From contig OY829538.1 of the NCBI GenBank assembly GCA_963691705.1, forward strand, positions 50,991,151-51,055,150: a stretch of 64,000 nucleotides of DNA. Reading direction: 5' to 3'. Positions within the stretch are counted from its first letter, which is position 1. Every line of letters starts with the position of its first letter. A model generated the notes under the pieces. It was not told where the DNA came from. It saw only the letters and a list, made by a program, of their open reading frames with translations, and made no database searches. The position numbers and the translations under genes were made by a program. Positions 1-11,162 of the stretch are shown here, in pieces. This stretch comes from Viola odorata (lineage: Eukaryota > Streptophyta > Magnoliopsida > Malpighiales > Violaceae).

Positions 1-118
1 ATTCCTCTCTTCTAGCCTAGATTTGCAATAAAGATGGAAACAAGGATAAATCAGCAGTATCATGCTAAGATAATGAGTGAAAATGAAGAGAAAAATATAT
101 ACAAAATACACACTATCA
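1..118 (-). repeat. 3' LTR of element A, U3 start only
   Basis: This matches 6555-6672 over its whole length and ends in CTATCA at 118, so the LTR starts TGATAG on the minus strand. A G-rich polypurine tract (minus strand) follows directly at 122-132. The rest of the LTR is left of the window. Confidence 0.85.
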
Positions 119-121
119 AAC

Positions 122-156
122 ATCCCCACACTGCCCAATGCTCGCCCTCGAGCATT
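122..156 (-). promoter_or_regulatory. Element A 3' polypurine tract and adjacent hairpin
   Basis: On the minus strand a GTGTGGGGAT tract abuts the 3' LTR and would prime plus-strand DNA synthesis. Immediately upstream (137-156) is the 20-nt hairpin AATGCTCG-AGGG-CGAGCATT. Elements B and C have a hairpin of the same size, loop and place with a compensating change in the stem. Confidence 0.7.
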
Positions 157-1822
157 CACAAAATTGAAAACAACCCCAAGTCAGAACACACGGTATCAAC
201 CTCAGCACAAGAATAAACACATCACTCAACACACTGCACCAAATCAAATACAACTCTTCCTAGACATGCATCTGCACCAAATCAGTAAGATAACGACCCT
301 AAAGGTAAGGCTTTCCTAATCTAGGCCTATTCACCAGCAATCCTCACATAGATAAGTATTTACACTAACACTCGCAAACAAGGCTAGGTGTTTAATCACT
401 CAAGATGCAAATAACACAGCACAAAACATAGTTTGCATATCAATTCCAATACGCAGTACACATGCGAGGGCAAACTAACGATTAGAAAGGACTTTGCATT
501 TTAAAAAGAAAGGCAAGAAAAGGTACGGGTTGGGTAAAAAGAAAGGAAGGAATGGAAAATGAAAAAGGATGAAGAGAGGAAAAAGAAGAAGGAAAGAAAA
601 GAAAAGAAAAGAAGAAGAGAAGAAGATGAAAGGGAAAGAAAACAAATCTGAAATTGAGGGATTCCTTGGCTGGAAAAAGGAGAGGTCGGTGAGTAACACT
701 TGTTGGGGGAGCGACAGCGAGGGCTAGACGATGACTTCCTTCTTCTCTAGGGGAGATCTTCTTCTGGGCTAGAGCTGGCGATCCTTGCTGCTTTCTGTGC
801 CTGTTTTGCTTTTCTTCTTCTTCTTCTTCTTCTTCTTCTTCTTTTCATTTTTTTTCATTTTTTTTCTTCCTTTTTTATAGTAGGCACAAATGTTTCTTTC
901 TTCACCTGCCATTTTAACATAGGCAGGGATGCAGCTGCTGGGCTTTTTGCATTTTTATGCTTTAAATGACAAGACCTTGTTGTTTACTTCCCCATACTTA
1001 TGCTTTTGTGCTCTGTCTGGCCATAGTAAAAAAAAAATCTGCATTGTCTTGTCCTGGCTCTGCTTTCAAAATCTAGACTTTGCTTCTTCATCTTCCCCAC
1101 ACTTATGCTTTTGTGCTTCTAGCCCTTGCTGGTTGTTTTGAAAAGTGTTACTCACCTGCCAAGTAAAGATCAAGGAAATGGCTCAAATGGTTAGAAGTGA
1201 AACAAAAAAGGGGAAGGGTAAGTGTCGAGGGCAAGATGGAGAAAAAGGTAAGGGAGAGAAAGAAAAGAAGTAGAAGGAAAAGAAAAGAGAAACAAGAAAA
1301 ATATACAAAGTCTTTCATCATTTTGTTGCTTTCCCTTGTCTAATGGTGTCTATACCTAGGGATATCATGCAAAACTAGCTAGTGCCTAGTTAAGCATATC
1401 ACACATAGAAAATATGGCATGGAAGCTCAAAGTGCTCACAAGGTGCTTTTTGTGACTACTGGTGTCTAGGCCTAGACTAGTCATAAGTGCAAGCAGGAAG
1501 AGTTGTGTTTGCCCAGGCATAGATGCAACGAATGATGGTTTATTTATGTGCACAAAAGGTCAAAAGTGTGTACTCAAACAAGGGGGTTTTAAAACAGGGG
1601 AGTGCTAGCTTAGCAAAAGGGTATTTATAGAAAATCAATCCTAAAAAGTTCTAAATTTTTTGAAAAATTGCCCAAATTAAACACAAACACACAAGTGTCC
1701 CTCCCCACACTTAGGCAATGCATTGCGCTCAATGTGAAGAAGGGACTCACACAAGGGCAAACGAGAAGAAACATAAAAACTGAAAAGGAAAAGGAAAGTG
1801 TTCACCCGGAAATGGAAAGAAA
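157..1822 (-). other. Element A 3' non-coding region
   Basis: No credible ORF. It contains a purine-rich plus-strand stretch (about 500-660), a (CTT)n microsatellite at 810-843, and further PPT-like AAGTGTGGGG tracts on the minus strand at 1094-1105 and 1702-1713. Around 990-1020 and 1095-1125 the same sequence, ending TATGCTTTTGTGCT, occurs twice and indicates a local duplication. Confidence 0.6.
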
Positions 1823-1840
1823 CGTGGGTTGCCTCCCACG
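1823..1840 (-). promoter_or_regulatory. Conserved post-pol hairpin, element A copy
   Basis: On the minus strand it reads CGTGGG-AGGCAA-CCCACG, a 6-bp stem with the loop AGGCAA, followed by a T-rich GTTTCTTT run. It lies just after the decayed end of pol. The same loop with a co-varied stem follows pol in element C (58279-58297) and sits in the internal region of B (48074-48091). Confidence 0.65.
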
Positions 1841-1986
1841 AAGCGCCTCTGTTAACGTCGAGGGCACGACGTTGGATACTCAAATTATTTTGGGTCTGGT
1901 GGCTCCGCCATGAGGGGGTGGAAACCTTCATGGAACATCTCCAATCTGTGGTCTTGCACTTTGGAACTGAGGCGCGTGTCGATATT

Positions 1987-2944
1987 CTAAATTGAAACCA
2001 CCCCATGATCATAAATCATTGTGCCAAGGTAAGGGACGGTCCACCTATGCTTCAATTTTCTAAAAAAAGAGCCTAAGCGGAGAATTGTAGAGTAAAACTT
2101 TTTGTCCAGTAGCCAAGTTCTTAGCAGAGAGAAACTTATCATGACGAGGCGTCTTGCCCTTGCTCGTGTCGTGGGCAGGATTGGCATTGGGCGTCTTGCC
2201 CTCACTGGTCAATGCAGTGGCGGCAGTAGTTGGGGCGAGGGTTTTCGTAGCCTCAAGAGTGATCATAGTGACAGCGGGAGTCGCTGCCATGGTTTTAGAG
2301 ATAGAAGGAGTGGGTACGGAGGCTACCGGGGCTAGTTGAGGAGTGCAAAGGGCTGGGCAAATGTCTTGACGTCGACGGTTGTCCATCTAAGGGCTTCGCG
2401 GTATCCTTTTAGTGTGGACATTAACTCACGCTCCGCTGCAGGATCGAGCTTGCTAGAGATGATCATCGGGAGTGTGTCATGCTCGCCAAGGTAGGTGTAC
2501 TTGAGGTGCGAGGGCAAGCTCTTCAACTCCAACTTAGGGGCCTGCAAAAAAGAAGGGGCAAACGCTGAATTAGCAGTAGAGAGATTAGAGGGCTTGGATG
2601 GGTGTACCACGAATTCACAGGTGGCTTGAGCAGCAGCGACGTCCTTCAAGCCCGAAGGCTCCATAATGTGTGCCTTAGCCTCTGCTAGTGCATTAGTAGT
2701 GATGTTCCCGTCGAGGGCAAGATGTGCAGAGTTGTCAGCATTAAGATCGGAAACTTGTGTAACAATAAGGTCAATAACATCAACAACTGAGTGCTCTGAA
2801 GTCACAAGTGTCAAAGCGAAGGTATCCAGCACGGTGGGCGGAATACTCATGTCGAGGGCAAACTGCAGAAGATCATCAAAATGCAAGTGAGAAACTTTCT
2901 CAACAATAGAATCAATGATATCAACAAAATTAACACTAGAGAAC
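1987..2944 (-). pseudogene. Element A pol remnant: linker to RT fused by deletion to the integrase tail
   Basis: From 2650 down to about 2345 the minus strand encodes the protease-RT linker; LELKSLPSHLKYTYLGEHDT corresponds to a linker segment in element C. After WTTVDV the similarity stops. From about 2140 it resumes with QKVLLYNS and then, in another frame, with a segment equivalent to the GPF/Y-type C-terminal tail of the C integrase. The RT, RNaseH and integrase core, about 2.4 kb in C, are absent. A low-complexity Ala/Thr-rich stretch fills the junction. The copy cannot make its own polymerase. Confidence 0.75.
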
Positions 2945-3466
2945 TCAGTTAGCAGGGTTATGCATAGTGTTAAGCATATTGAAGTTGATGGTCTCATCGT
3001 CGAACTCAAAAGTAATGGAGGCATCATGGAAGTCAATCTTGGCCCTGGCGGTTCTAAGGAATGGTCTTCCTAGCAGCATATCGGAGGCCTTGACAGAATA
3101 CCCATTCTCCATGTCAATCACGTAGAAGTCGGCTGGGTAGATGAAATCGCCAACTTGGACCAAGGCGTCCTCAACGACCCCCTTGGGATAGATGACGAAT
3201 TTGTCAGCTAGTTGGATCGTGGTCCCGGTGGGCTTGAGGGGTCCAAGGTCTAGACTGTTGTATATCGTTAAGGGCATGATACCTACACCAGAACCACACA
3301 TAGCTCTACCAATATCAGTAGTACAGATTTTACATGGGAGGGAGAACATACCTTTGTCCTTGCACTTGGGTGGTAGCTTCCGTTGGATCGCGGCCAAGAC
3401 GTTCACACCTACGCTAATCTTTTTCACACCTATCATGTTACACTTGTTAGCACACCAATTTTTCAA
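2945..3466 (-). pseudogene. Element A aspartic protease remnant
   Basis: A 173-codon open stretch aligns by eye with the retropepsin-like domain of element C: a KCKDKGMFSLPC segment, the active-site region, IQLADK, KGVVEDALVQVGDFIYPADF and LLGRPFLRTARAKID. At the catalytic position C has CDLG, but A has CGSG, so the active-site aspartate is lost. This domain processes Gag-Pol in active elements; here it should be inactive. Confidence 0.8.
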
Positions 3467-3499
3467 AAAATTGGCATAACGAGGAACATTTTTAATAGC

Positions 3500-5259
3500 C
3501 TACATCAAGGGGATGTTAACTTGCACTTTGTTAAATATTTCAAAAATCTCACGGTTCTCATTATCCTTTTCAGACTTGACTAGTCGTTGAGGGAAAGGTG
3601 GCTCAAGGATTTTATGGATGTACTCTTGGGTGAACTCTGGTGGTTTCTTTGTCTTGATCTTTTCTGGCTTGGGCTCAGGCTCAAGCTCGACAGTTTGTTC
3701 AATGCCGAGTCCTAGATGTGCATGCTCAGGTATTTCAGTGTCTAGGCCTAGATACGGATGTACACGCAAGGGCAGTTGAGTGCCACTGAGGAGTGTCATG
3801 GCACATACATTGTGCTTCGGGTTGGCCTTAGTCTGCCCAGGAAATCTACCTTGGTTTTTCAACTCTTTCATTTCAGCCATCATGATACTCATTTGTTTCT
3901 CTAAATCTGCTACCTTCTTCTCATGAGCTATTTTATCAACCGGTGGGACGGTGAAGGTCTGAGTTTGAGGAGGTTGATGTTGGTACTGATTGTTGTGGTA
4001 GCTAGGTCTGGGCATGAAGTTCTGCATATTGAAGGGAGGAGGGTGATTTCCATACTAATTCTGCTGGGGCGGCTGACTAGGGCAAGACACCTGCGGGTTG
4101 TTTGCCCTACTGAAATTGAGATATCGCCACACTTGATTGTAATTCTGGCCGTATGGATTCTGGTTGTAGTTACCCACGACATTGACTTGGATTTCTTCAC
4201 GAATATAAGGACATGCGTCCGTGGCATGATCTATAAAATTTCAAATCTGGTAGGCCTTGCCTTGGACAGGTTGTCTTGCTGCCATATTCTACAGCATGTC
4301 AGTGATAGCAGTCAACTGATTTTGCATTGCAGCCACTTGGGCGTCTTGACCGTTAGTTGTGCTGCTGGTCGGAATTGTGTTCTTTGCCATGAGCTCAATG
4401 GTGGCTTTGGCAGCGGCTGGTCTGAGGGCACAAAGAGAACCGCCACTTGCGGCATTTAGCAAAACCTTGTCATGGGCCTTCAAACCTTCACAAAAATATT
4501 GGATGAGGGCATGCTTGGTGAGGTTGTGAGAAGGGCATAAGGCTTGCATCCTCTTGAAGCATTCATAATATTGATCGAGATCCTTCGTATGCTTTTGAAG
4601 AATAGATACTAATTGCTTGCGAGTGACAATTGCCATAGACGCCGAATAATACTTATCCGTGAAGGCTTTGGACATCTCGGCCCAAGAGTGAATAGATCTA
4701 GGCGGAAGGTCGTAGAATCAGTCGAGGGCAAGATCCTTGAGGGACCACATGAAAGCACGGAGCTTGGCGTGTTCAATACTGACATTGATTGGCTTCATGG
4801 CCTCGCAAATAGAATGCAATTGTTGAAGGTGACGATGAGGGTTTTCCTTGGCTAGCCTACGGAAGAGGGGTAGATGATGCATAACGGCGGACTTGAGTGT
4901 CCAGTCATAAGGGACAGCGGGCCAAACAATACAACTACTAGGTGCCTTAGGAGCAGCATTGAAGCCTTCGATGGTCTGGACGTTCGGCGGAGCAACATGT
5001 CATGGACGGGGTGGGTTTTCCATAATGGGTATCTAGGGGTAGACGAACTCTGCGTCGTCGAGGTCTCGATGGAGGTTAGCAAGTCTTGGTGAAAGAGAGT
5101 GTCGAGGTTATCCAAGTTGGATAGATGACTGTCGAGGGCAGGGCAAGAGACTTATCTACGGTTGATAGATGGTCCTTTGGTCTGTCTTCAGAGTCCTTTT
5201 TCTGTCCCGGTAAGCTCGTGATCAAGGGGTAGTAAGTCTGGTGCAGATCTCCTGGTCAT
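3500..5259 (-). pseudogene. Element A gag, decayed
   Basis: The ATG at 5259 begins MTRRSAPDLLPLD, parallel to the gag start of element C. Frameshifts and stops follow. A conserved capsid segment is readable at 4675-4289, where LDQYYECFKRMQALCPSH and ALIQYFCEGLK match the gag of C. The C-terminal linker follows at 4027-3500, rich in Gln, Glu, Pro and Lys. The product would be the structural Gag of the virus-like particle; this copy is not translatable as one protein. Confidence 0.78.
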
Positions 5260-5291
5260 ACAAATAAAAGAGAGAAATTAGTTGTGTTCAA

Positions 5292-5309
5292 TCCCCGGCA
5301 ACGGCGCCA
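5292..5309 (-). other. Primer binding site of element A
   Basis: The minus strand reads TGGCGCCGTTGCCGGGGA, the usual Athila PBS, complementary to the 3' end of tRNA-Asp. It lies 5 bp inside the 5' LTR end. Confidence 0.9.
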
Positions 5310-5314
5310 AAATT

Positions 5315-6672
5315 TGATCGTCACTCAAATGTAATAATATTTCCTGATGCCTAATTGCACGGTTAAAATGTGTAAAGGGCAAGACAGGGTCGAACCACAG
5401 AGATTGAAGGGTAAAGACTCGCTTTAGATGTATGACAATAGTAAATGCAGCCAATTGAAATAGTAACTCAAAGAGGGGGGTTTGTCGATTGATCTAATTA
5501 ATCAATCACAGAGTTGGTTGCTAACAAAATAATTAATTAAAAGCATATATCAAGGGCACGAAAGTAAAGAGTAATTAAGGGCAAGATAATAAAGGAAGGC
5601 TGTAAATAAAGATATTAATTCAGATGAGAAGGGACCTTAGCAAGGGGTATTCTTGGGTTGCGTCGAGGGCTAGTTAATCATTGGCGCAGAAATATTCTAC
5701 TCTATTTCGTAGACGTGCTATAAGGGTCTAATCACCTCCCCACACTGTCACTGCTAAAGAGATAACCTAGACACTTCGCCATCCCCCTAGGCACCTCCCC
5801 ACACTGTCACTACTAAAGAGGTAATCTAGGGCAAGAAAATGACAGACAAGCAAATACAAACAATAAGAATATATTAAACACATTTAGGCCTCTTAACTAT
5901 TCTTTGCAACCCTCGAAACACCCTTTTCTAAGAATGGAGAATTTAGCTACTCATGCTAACAAGTAATAAATAATAGATCTAATAAATAGCATAAAAGTAA
6001 ATAATCAATAAAGGAAAATAAAGCTCAATAAATACCAAAAAATGGAAGTAGATGGTGGCGGCTGCTCCCAAAAGAGGGAAGAACAAATCCCAAAAAATAG
6101 AAACTAAAACTATGCTGTAAAAAATGATGATCTCCCAAAACCCTAAAACTAAAGGCTTAAATACTCTCCAGCCCTACACATGGAGCGTGCTCCTTGGTCC
6201 AAAAGGGAATATTCTCAAAATGTGCCAGGAGGAATTTGCATGGAATTTCGTGCAGATCTTTTGGGTATCTTTCACTTTAGTCGGAATTTTGCTGATGCAC
6301 GACGGCTAGGGCTAGATGACTTGACCAACAGCTAGGGCAAGATGACAAAATCAGCATCTAGGGCAAGACAATATGATCAGCAGCTGGGAAATTTTCTGGG
6401 AATATTCTGGAGACCAGCAAGGAGGACACGTGGAAGCACAACAACGAGGCTTTCACCAGGAAATATTGCCCAGGGCTCGACGACGAAATTGATGTCTTGG
6501 CCTCGCTGCTTTGAGATCCGCGGAATTCCACCCAAAAAGCATATATTTTCGCATATTCCTCTCTTCTAGCCTAGATCTGCAATAAAGATGGAAACAAGGG
6601 TAAATCAGCAGTATCATGCTAAGATAATGAGTGAAAATGAAGAGGAAAAGATATACAAAATACACGCTATCA
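5315..6672 (-). repeat. 5' LTR of element A (1358 bp)
   Basis: Bounded by TGATCG at 5315 and CTATCA at 6672, an inverted TGAT/ATCA pair as expected for an LTR. The left edge is set by the PBS, the right edge by the match to 1-118. It holds at least seven copies of the A-specific motif (minus (A/G)TCTTGCCCT...) at about 5375, 5574, 5662, 5824, 6304, 6330 and 6356. Confidence 0.88.
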
Positions 6673-7522
6673 ATATAATTATAAAGAAACGATATACAAC
6701 TATGTAACAGTGTCCTTCGTTTTATTTTCAATTGAGATATTAATTATTTTACTAATAAAATTGTATTAAATGATGTGTTAAGATATGATTAGAGTTATTT
6801 TCTTAATTACATAATATTTTTATTTTTATTTAAATAAATAATTATCTAGTGAATGTAAAAATGACACGTGTATTTTAATATAAAAGTTAATAAAAGTGTT
6901 AGTATTTCTAGCACTAATATTTATTTTATTATTGTATTTTGTTTTGTTGCGATACTACCTACTCAAACTTTTTTTTTATAAGCAGAGGTGAAATTTAAAT
7001 CTTAGTTTGACTTCTTACTGATACATTTGTTATCAACAAAACAACAAATGAATTACATGTTCATTTTTAGAGTGACAAATGAACATGTAGCTTATTAATT
7101 ATCTTAATTACTAGTGGTAAAAATTCCAATAAAGGTTTGAACTTGAATCGTATCATCACTATAAAAAAAAACTACTTAATTAGCGGTGGAAGATCTAAAA
7201 TCCCAGTAGTAGGAATTTAGTTTCACAAAGCCTTGCCCCCCTAAATTTTTTGTTATTCATAATAGTCCTTAAAGTTTTTTTTTTTTACATTAGTCCTTTA
7301 TATTATCCCCTCAAAATTTTGAATTCTCCTATAACAATCCTTAAGGGACCGTTTGGTATGGATTCATTTCATTTAAAATCATTTTTACCAAATCATTCGC
7401 TTGGTATAGTAAAACACGCGAGAGTTCAATTCTCGTAAGAATTGAACTGCAAATTTTAATGAAGAGTGAAATTCTCCAACAAAAAAGTGTGATTGCTGAG
7501 GAATTCACTTGACTCTTTTATA
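6673..7522. other. AT-rich spacer
   Basis: No gene seen. There is a small inverted repeat near 7045-7095 (ACAAATGAATTACATG against its partner) and repeat-like sequence near 7347-7440. The stretch separates element A from the mariner-like element. Confidence 0.5.
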
Positions 7523-7562
7523 ATCCCTCCTATTTAATTTAATTGTCGTTCTAGCATTTGTT
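7523..7562 (+). repeat. Left TIR of the mariner-like element
   Basis: Begins ATCCCTCC and matches the reverse complement of 13003-13042 with few mismatches. TA at 7521-7522. Confidence 0.88.
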
Positions 7563-7872
7563 AAAACCCTAAAAAATAATTATCGTGACCCACTTTTCTG
7601 ACTCTTTGAAGGGTGAGATTACTACCCTGCCCTTTTCCACAGCCACGCCTGCCACTCTCTTCTCCTTTCCTTCACTCCTCTCCTCCACGCCATCGGCATC
7701 GATTATGGGTGGGAAATTGAAAATCGAAAGGGGGGAATGAAAATTTTCAAGTTTCAAAATGATAATGACCTCTTTTTGTTTCTTATTTACAAACTGAGTC
7801 TCCTACTCCATTTTCTTCTATTTCCAAAATCTATGAAAATCTCTCTAGGGTTTGAGAATTTACCATCGTTGA

Positions 7873-8241
7873 AATATAGAGAGCATCGACTACTGGGAGG
7901 ATGCGCAATCCAACAGTTTTGTGGAATTTGATGATTCCATAGATGTCGAGAAATTTTTGTGTGATTTGGGTATGGTGGCAATAGAGACAGTTGAAGAGAG
8001 GATAATTTCAAGCGAAGAAGTAAAAGAAAGTGCATCAGCAATCAAAACAGCAAAATTGCTATTGGATTTCAATCTAAACAAGCCTTCTGTTGAGGAGACC
8101 CAACTGGCAACAAAGTTCAAGGGAGAACGAGATTTCGATCTCAATAAAATCTCAATAGCAGGTATGTATCACTTTGATGATCCTGGTTACGAGACGATGT
8201 TCATTGAGATCTTGCGGATCCTTCTTCCAGACCAATACTAA
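7873..8241 (+). other. Unrecognised coding-like segment inside the mariner-like element
   Basis: An open frame runs from just after a TGA at 7870 to the TAA at 8239, about 122 codons. It is rich in Glu, Asp and Ser and has two DLNK-like patches (LDFNLNKP and FDLNKIS), which resemble EAR-type repression motifs. A possible 5' splice donor (GCAGGTATG) follows the second patch near 8160, so the last 25 codons may be intron. I do not recognise the family. It may be a captured host exon or an accessory ORF of the transposon; orientation is opposite to the transposase. Confidence 0.35.
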
Positions 8242-8739
8242 ATGGGAGTTTTTTTTTTTCCTTTTTGTGTGATATTGCTAGATTGTGGCATTATCATTTT
8301 GTAGTTTAGAACTAAGGTTGTAATGTTGTAATCCATTTTGGATTTTTTCAGTTTCCCATGGGTTTAGGAATACTCTTTTGGCCAGTTTGGTTTATGTATG
8401 CCATGGATTGAGGCTGTGATGTTGCACTGGGTTGTAGAATTTCTGTACAGATGTTATGTCTAATTAATGGATTACAAATTGGAAATCATTGCTGTCAATT
8501 TGTTGGATTTTGGATAACACTTTTTTTCCTTTTGACGATTTGGCAATTTAATGCTCTTTTTTTCATATAGCATCAGACTGAAGTGTTTTTATTTCTTTTT
8601 GCTTTCACGCTTCTATTTTTATTTCCTCTCTACCATTTCATGTGCTGATATAAATAGGTATGTTCCTTTCATTTGCAACTTGGTCTTGATTTTGGTAACA
8701 GCAACGTTGAGAGCTTAGCCTCCCTTTTGAGAATTAGAC

Positions 8740-8771
8740 TCACTTGATTGCAAGCTATTTGGTGGATTATT

Positions 8772-8806
<35 letters not shown>

Positions 8807-9190
8807 GCTGTTGTTGTTGTTGTTGTTGTTGTTGCTACTGTTGTTGTTGTTGTTGTTGCTTTTGTTGTTGCTGCGGAACTCCTTGTTTCCACGGAACACC
8901 TTGTTGCCTTCCTTGCATTTGTCTTTGAGAATTGGCAAACATATTGGTGGGCATCCCTGGTCCTATTGAGTTCCCCGCTGATTTTTGTGAAACACCAAAA
9001 AGACTTGGTTAAACCAGAAATAGGAGGCGGTGCAGATGGTAAACCGGTGGAACTTACATAGAAACTAAATTATTTTGAATATTTTGTTGTAACAATTGCG
9101 GGAGTGCTTGAGGCTTATTAACAGACAATGGCACAAGAAGTGACTGGCCTTGATTCTAGACTTGGGCTTGCATGTTGTGAGCCACTGTTC
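8740..9190 (-). pseudogene. MED15-like gene fragment carried in the mariner-like element
   Basis: On the minus strand, separate frames read NSGSQHASPSLES, then PQALPQLLQQNIQNN, then PPPISGLTKS, then GVSQKSAGNSIGPG running into MPTNMFANSQRQMQGRQQ, and finally a long polyglutamine run. From memory of the family, this order is that of the central Q-rich part of plant Mediator subunit MED15a. Frameshifts separate the blocks and a TAG interrupts the Gln run, so it is a non-functional fragment. Its place between the two mariner TIRs suggests capture of a host exon by the transposon. Insertion of another element carrying it is the alternative. Confidence 0.62.
8771..8874. repeat. (TTG)n microsatellite
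   Basis: About 100 bp of imperfect TTG repeats. On the minus strand this is CAA/CAG and forms the polyglutamine run of the MED15-like fragment; the poly-Leu and poly-Val frames on the plus strand are artefacts. Confidence 0.9.
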
Positions 9191-9217
9191 ATGATAAAAG
9201 ACATAGTGAATCCAACA

Positions 9218-9412
9218 ATATTTGTGAACTGGACATCAATCAAGTCCATGAGAAAAAAAATAAGAATAAGACTGTCAGTTTATGTATCATGCGGATGCTG
9301 CTGAACACAAGACCAGATATTTGTGAACTGGAAATCAATCAAGTCCATGAAGAAAAAACAAGAAAAAGACCCCTAGTTTATGTATCATTCGGATGTTGCT
9401 GAACGCAAGACA
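9218..9412. repeat. Tandem duplication of about 98 bp
   Basis: Two copies each begin ATATTTGTGAACTGGA and end with a GCTGAAC(A/G)CAAGAC segment, differing at about a dozen positions. Inside the mariner-like element. Confidence 0.75.
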
Positions 9413-9651
9413 AGAAAGTGCTTACTTCAAAAAAAACATAAGGGCTCTTCTCTCACATTTTAAAATAAATTTGAGCTTGTAAATGGATTCCTTTTATGCA
9501 TCCTTTGTTCAAATGAAGTTTGACTACATACAATTAACTATCCCTATAGAAAATGTATAACACTTGATCATTTCAAATGAAAAACTCTACAGCAGTTTTA
9601 CTGTCAACTCTTTTTCTCAGCTAAGAGTTTTTCCAACAGTTTCAAATGAAA

Positions 9652-9890
9652 AATTCTAGAATTGCTGTCAATTTAAACATAAACAACAGAAATTAAAATT
9701 GGAATTGAAAAATATAAACATAACAAACAGAAATAGAATTCTGGAATTGCTGTCAATTTAAACATAAACAACAGAAACAGAAACTGGAATTGAAAAACAT
9801 AAACATAAATAAATAGAAACAAAATTCTAGAATTGCTGTCAATTTAAACATAAACAACAAAACCAGAAAATGGAATTGAAAAACATAAGG
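9652..9890. repeat. Minisatellite, about 85-bp unit, 2.8 copies
   Basis: Units start near 9652, 9737 and 9823 with AATTCT(A/G)GAATTGCTGTC and continue AATTTAAACATAAACAACA. Internal to the mariner-like element, no coding capacity. Confidence 0.8.
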
Positions 9891-11162
9891 TGATCCATGA
9901 TGCTTCATCCGCATCAACTGCATCAAATGCTTCATCCTCATCCCCAGCTGAGCATTGTCATAATGGAGATAACCACCGGCTACATCAACAGAATTGTGAT
10001 CCATAATAAAAAACCTAAGTAAATCACAGAGAAGGAGTTAGGAGGAAAAGAAAGGAATTAAGTTGGCCAACTAAAATCTTAAAAAATCTTTTGGATGGAA
10101 TTCCCTTAATAGTTGAGCAAATAATAAATCTTGAAAAATGTTGACAACTAGGAAAGATGCAAATCTTAATTAGCAAGCTGGATAACTCAGCCAAGACATT
10201 CTATCCATGATCGAAGCACCCTCAACTTACACCACTAATCTCATAATGTGCAGCTATATCCTAGGACCACCTCGTTTTACAAATAATTCACTTAATTTAA
10301 TCGTCACCAATGCATGTGAAACATTAATTCCTCATAAAGAAGGCGAATAGTAGATAAGTATGACTACATGGTGTGAAATAAGGATCCATCACGATGCACC
10401 ATATATAAGATCATATAGAAACTTGGAAGTTGAATGTGAAAAACAAAAAACAAAAGAACAACCAATAATATCTATAACTAGCAAATTTCAAAGAAGCATA
10501 CCATAAACAGTTCAAAGAATTTAAAATTTTCTCATGGCTCCAGAAACATTAAACATGCACCTGTTTGTCTCAACCAAATTGGATAACATATACATTAAGC
10601 ATTGGTTTCATCAAATAGCCAATCACTAAATTGACTCTTCTACCACAAGTTAAAGAGCAGAAGTCAAGAACGCCCTTGCATCTACAAATTGCTAACTCAA
10701 TTTCCTGAATTGAACAATTACTAGACAAGTATGCATTGAACTTAACTCAAAAGGTCATAAAGAGCGTGAGTATATTGTTTGAAATCCTTGACTACATTCG
10801 TACCAGCAAAATCTTTTTAAACCCAATGTATAATGAATACTGACATGCAACGTCACTAAGATGCCAATAACCATTATCCACTCATTTACCATCACAAACC
10901 ACAAACTATTAACACAGCATATACACAAAAACTTGCCCAAAAAATCCAAAATTCCAATCTATACTAAGCAGCAACAACTACTACTATAGTATCTTTCTTC
11001 AACCGCAACGTCACAACCTGAAAAGAATAAGAGCACATAGAGTCAACATAGAATACATGGACTTGTAAATTAAATTTCGTCAGGATTAATAAAGGAAATT
11101 GGTATTAGTCCTTACCTTTTTATTAAGGACAATGAGCATTAGCAATTGCAACAACTAGTGGA

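Larger units (their letters stand above)
1..6672 (-). mobile_element. Athila-type Ty3/gypsy retrotransposon A (left edge outside the window)
   Basis: The element lies on the minus strand. Its 5' LTR is at 5315-6672, its primer binding site at 5292-5309, and decayed gag, protease and pol remnants run leftwards to a 3' LTR of which only 118 bp (1-118) are inside the window. These 118 bp differ from 6555-6672 at about 5 positions, roughly 96% identity, so the insertion is older than elements B and C. The order LTR, tRNA-Asp-like PBS, gag, protease, linker, long 3' non-coding region and PPT is that of Athila elements. RT, RNaseH and the integrase core are missing, so the copy is non-autonomous. 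The left target duplication lies outside the window. Confidence 0.88.

Noticed and set aside
475..699. Phe/Leu-rich minus-strand ORF in element A
   Set aside because: A frame through a purine-rich tract in retrotransposon non-coding DNA, without homology or context.
8744..9061. Long Val- or Leu-rich plus-strand ORFs
   Set aside because: They are translations of the (TTG)n microsatellite; the meaningful frame is the Gln-rich one on the minus strand.
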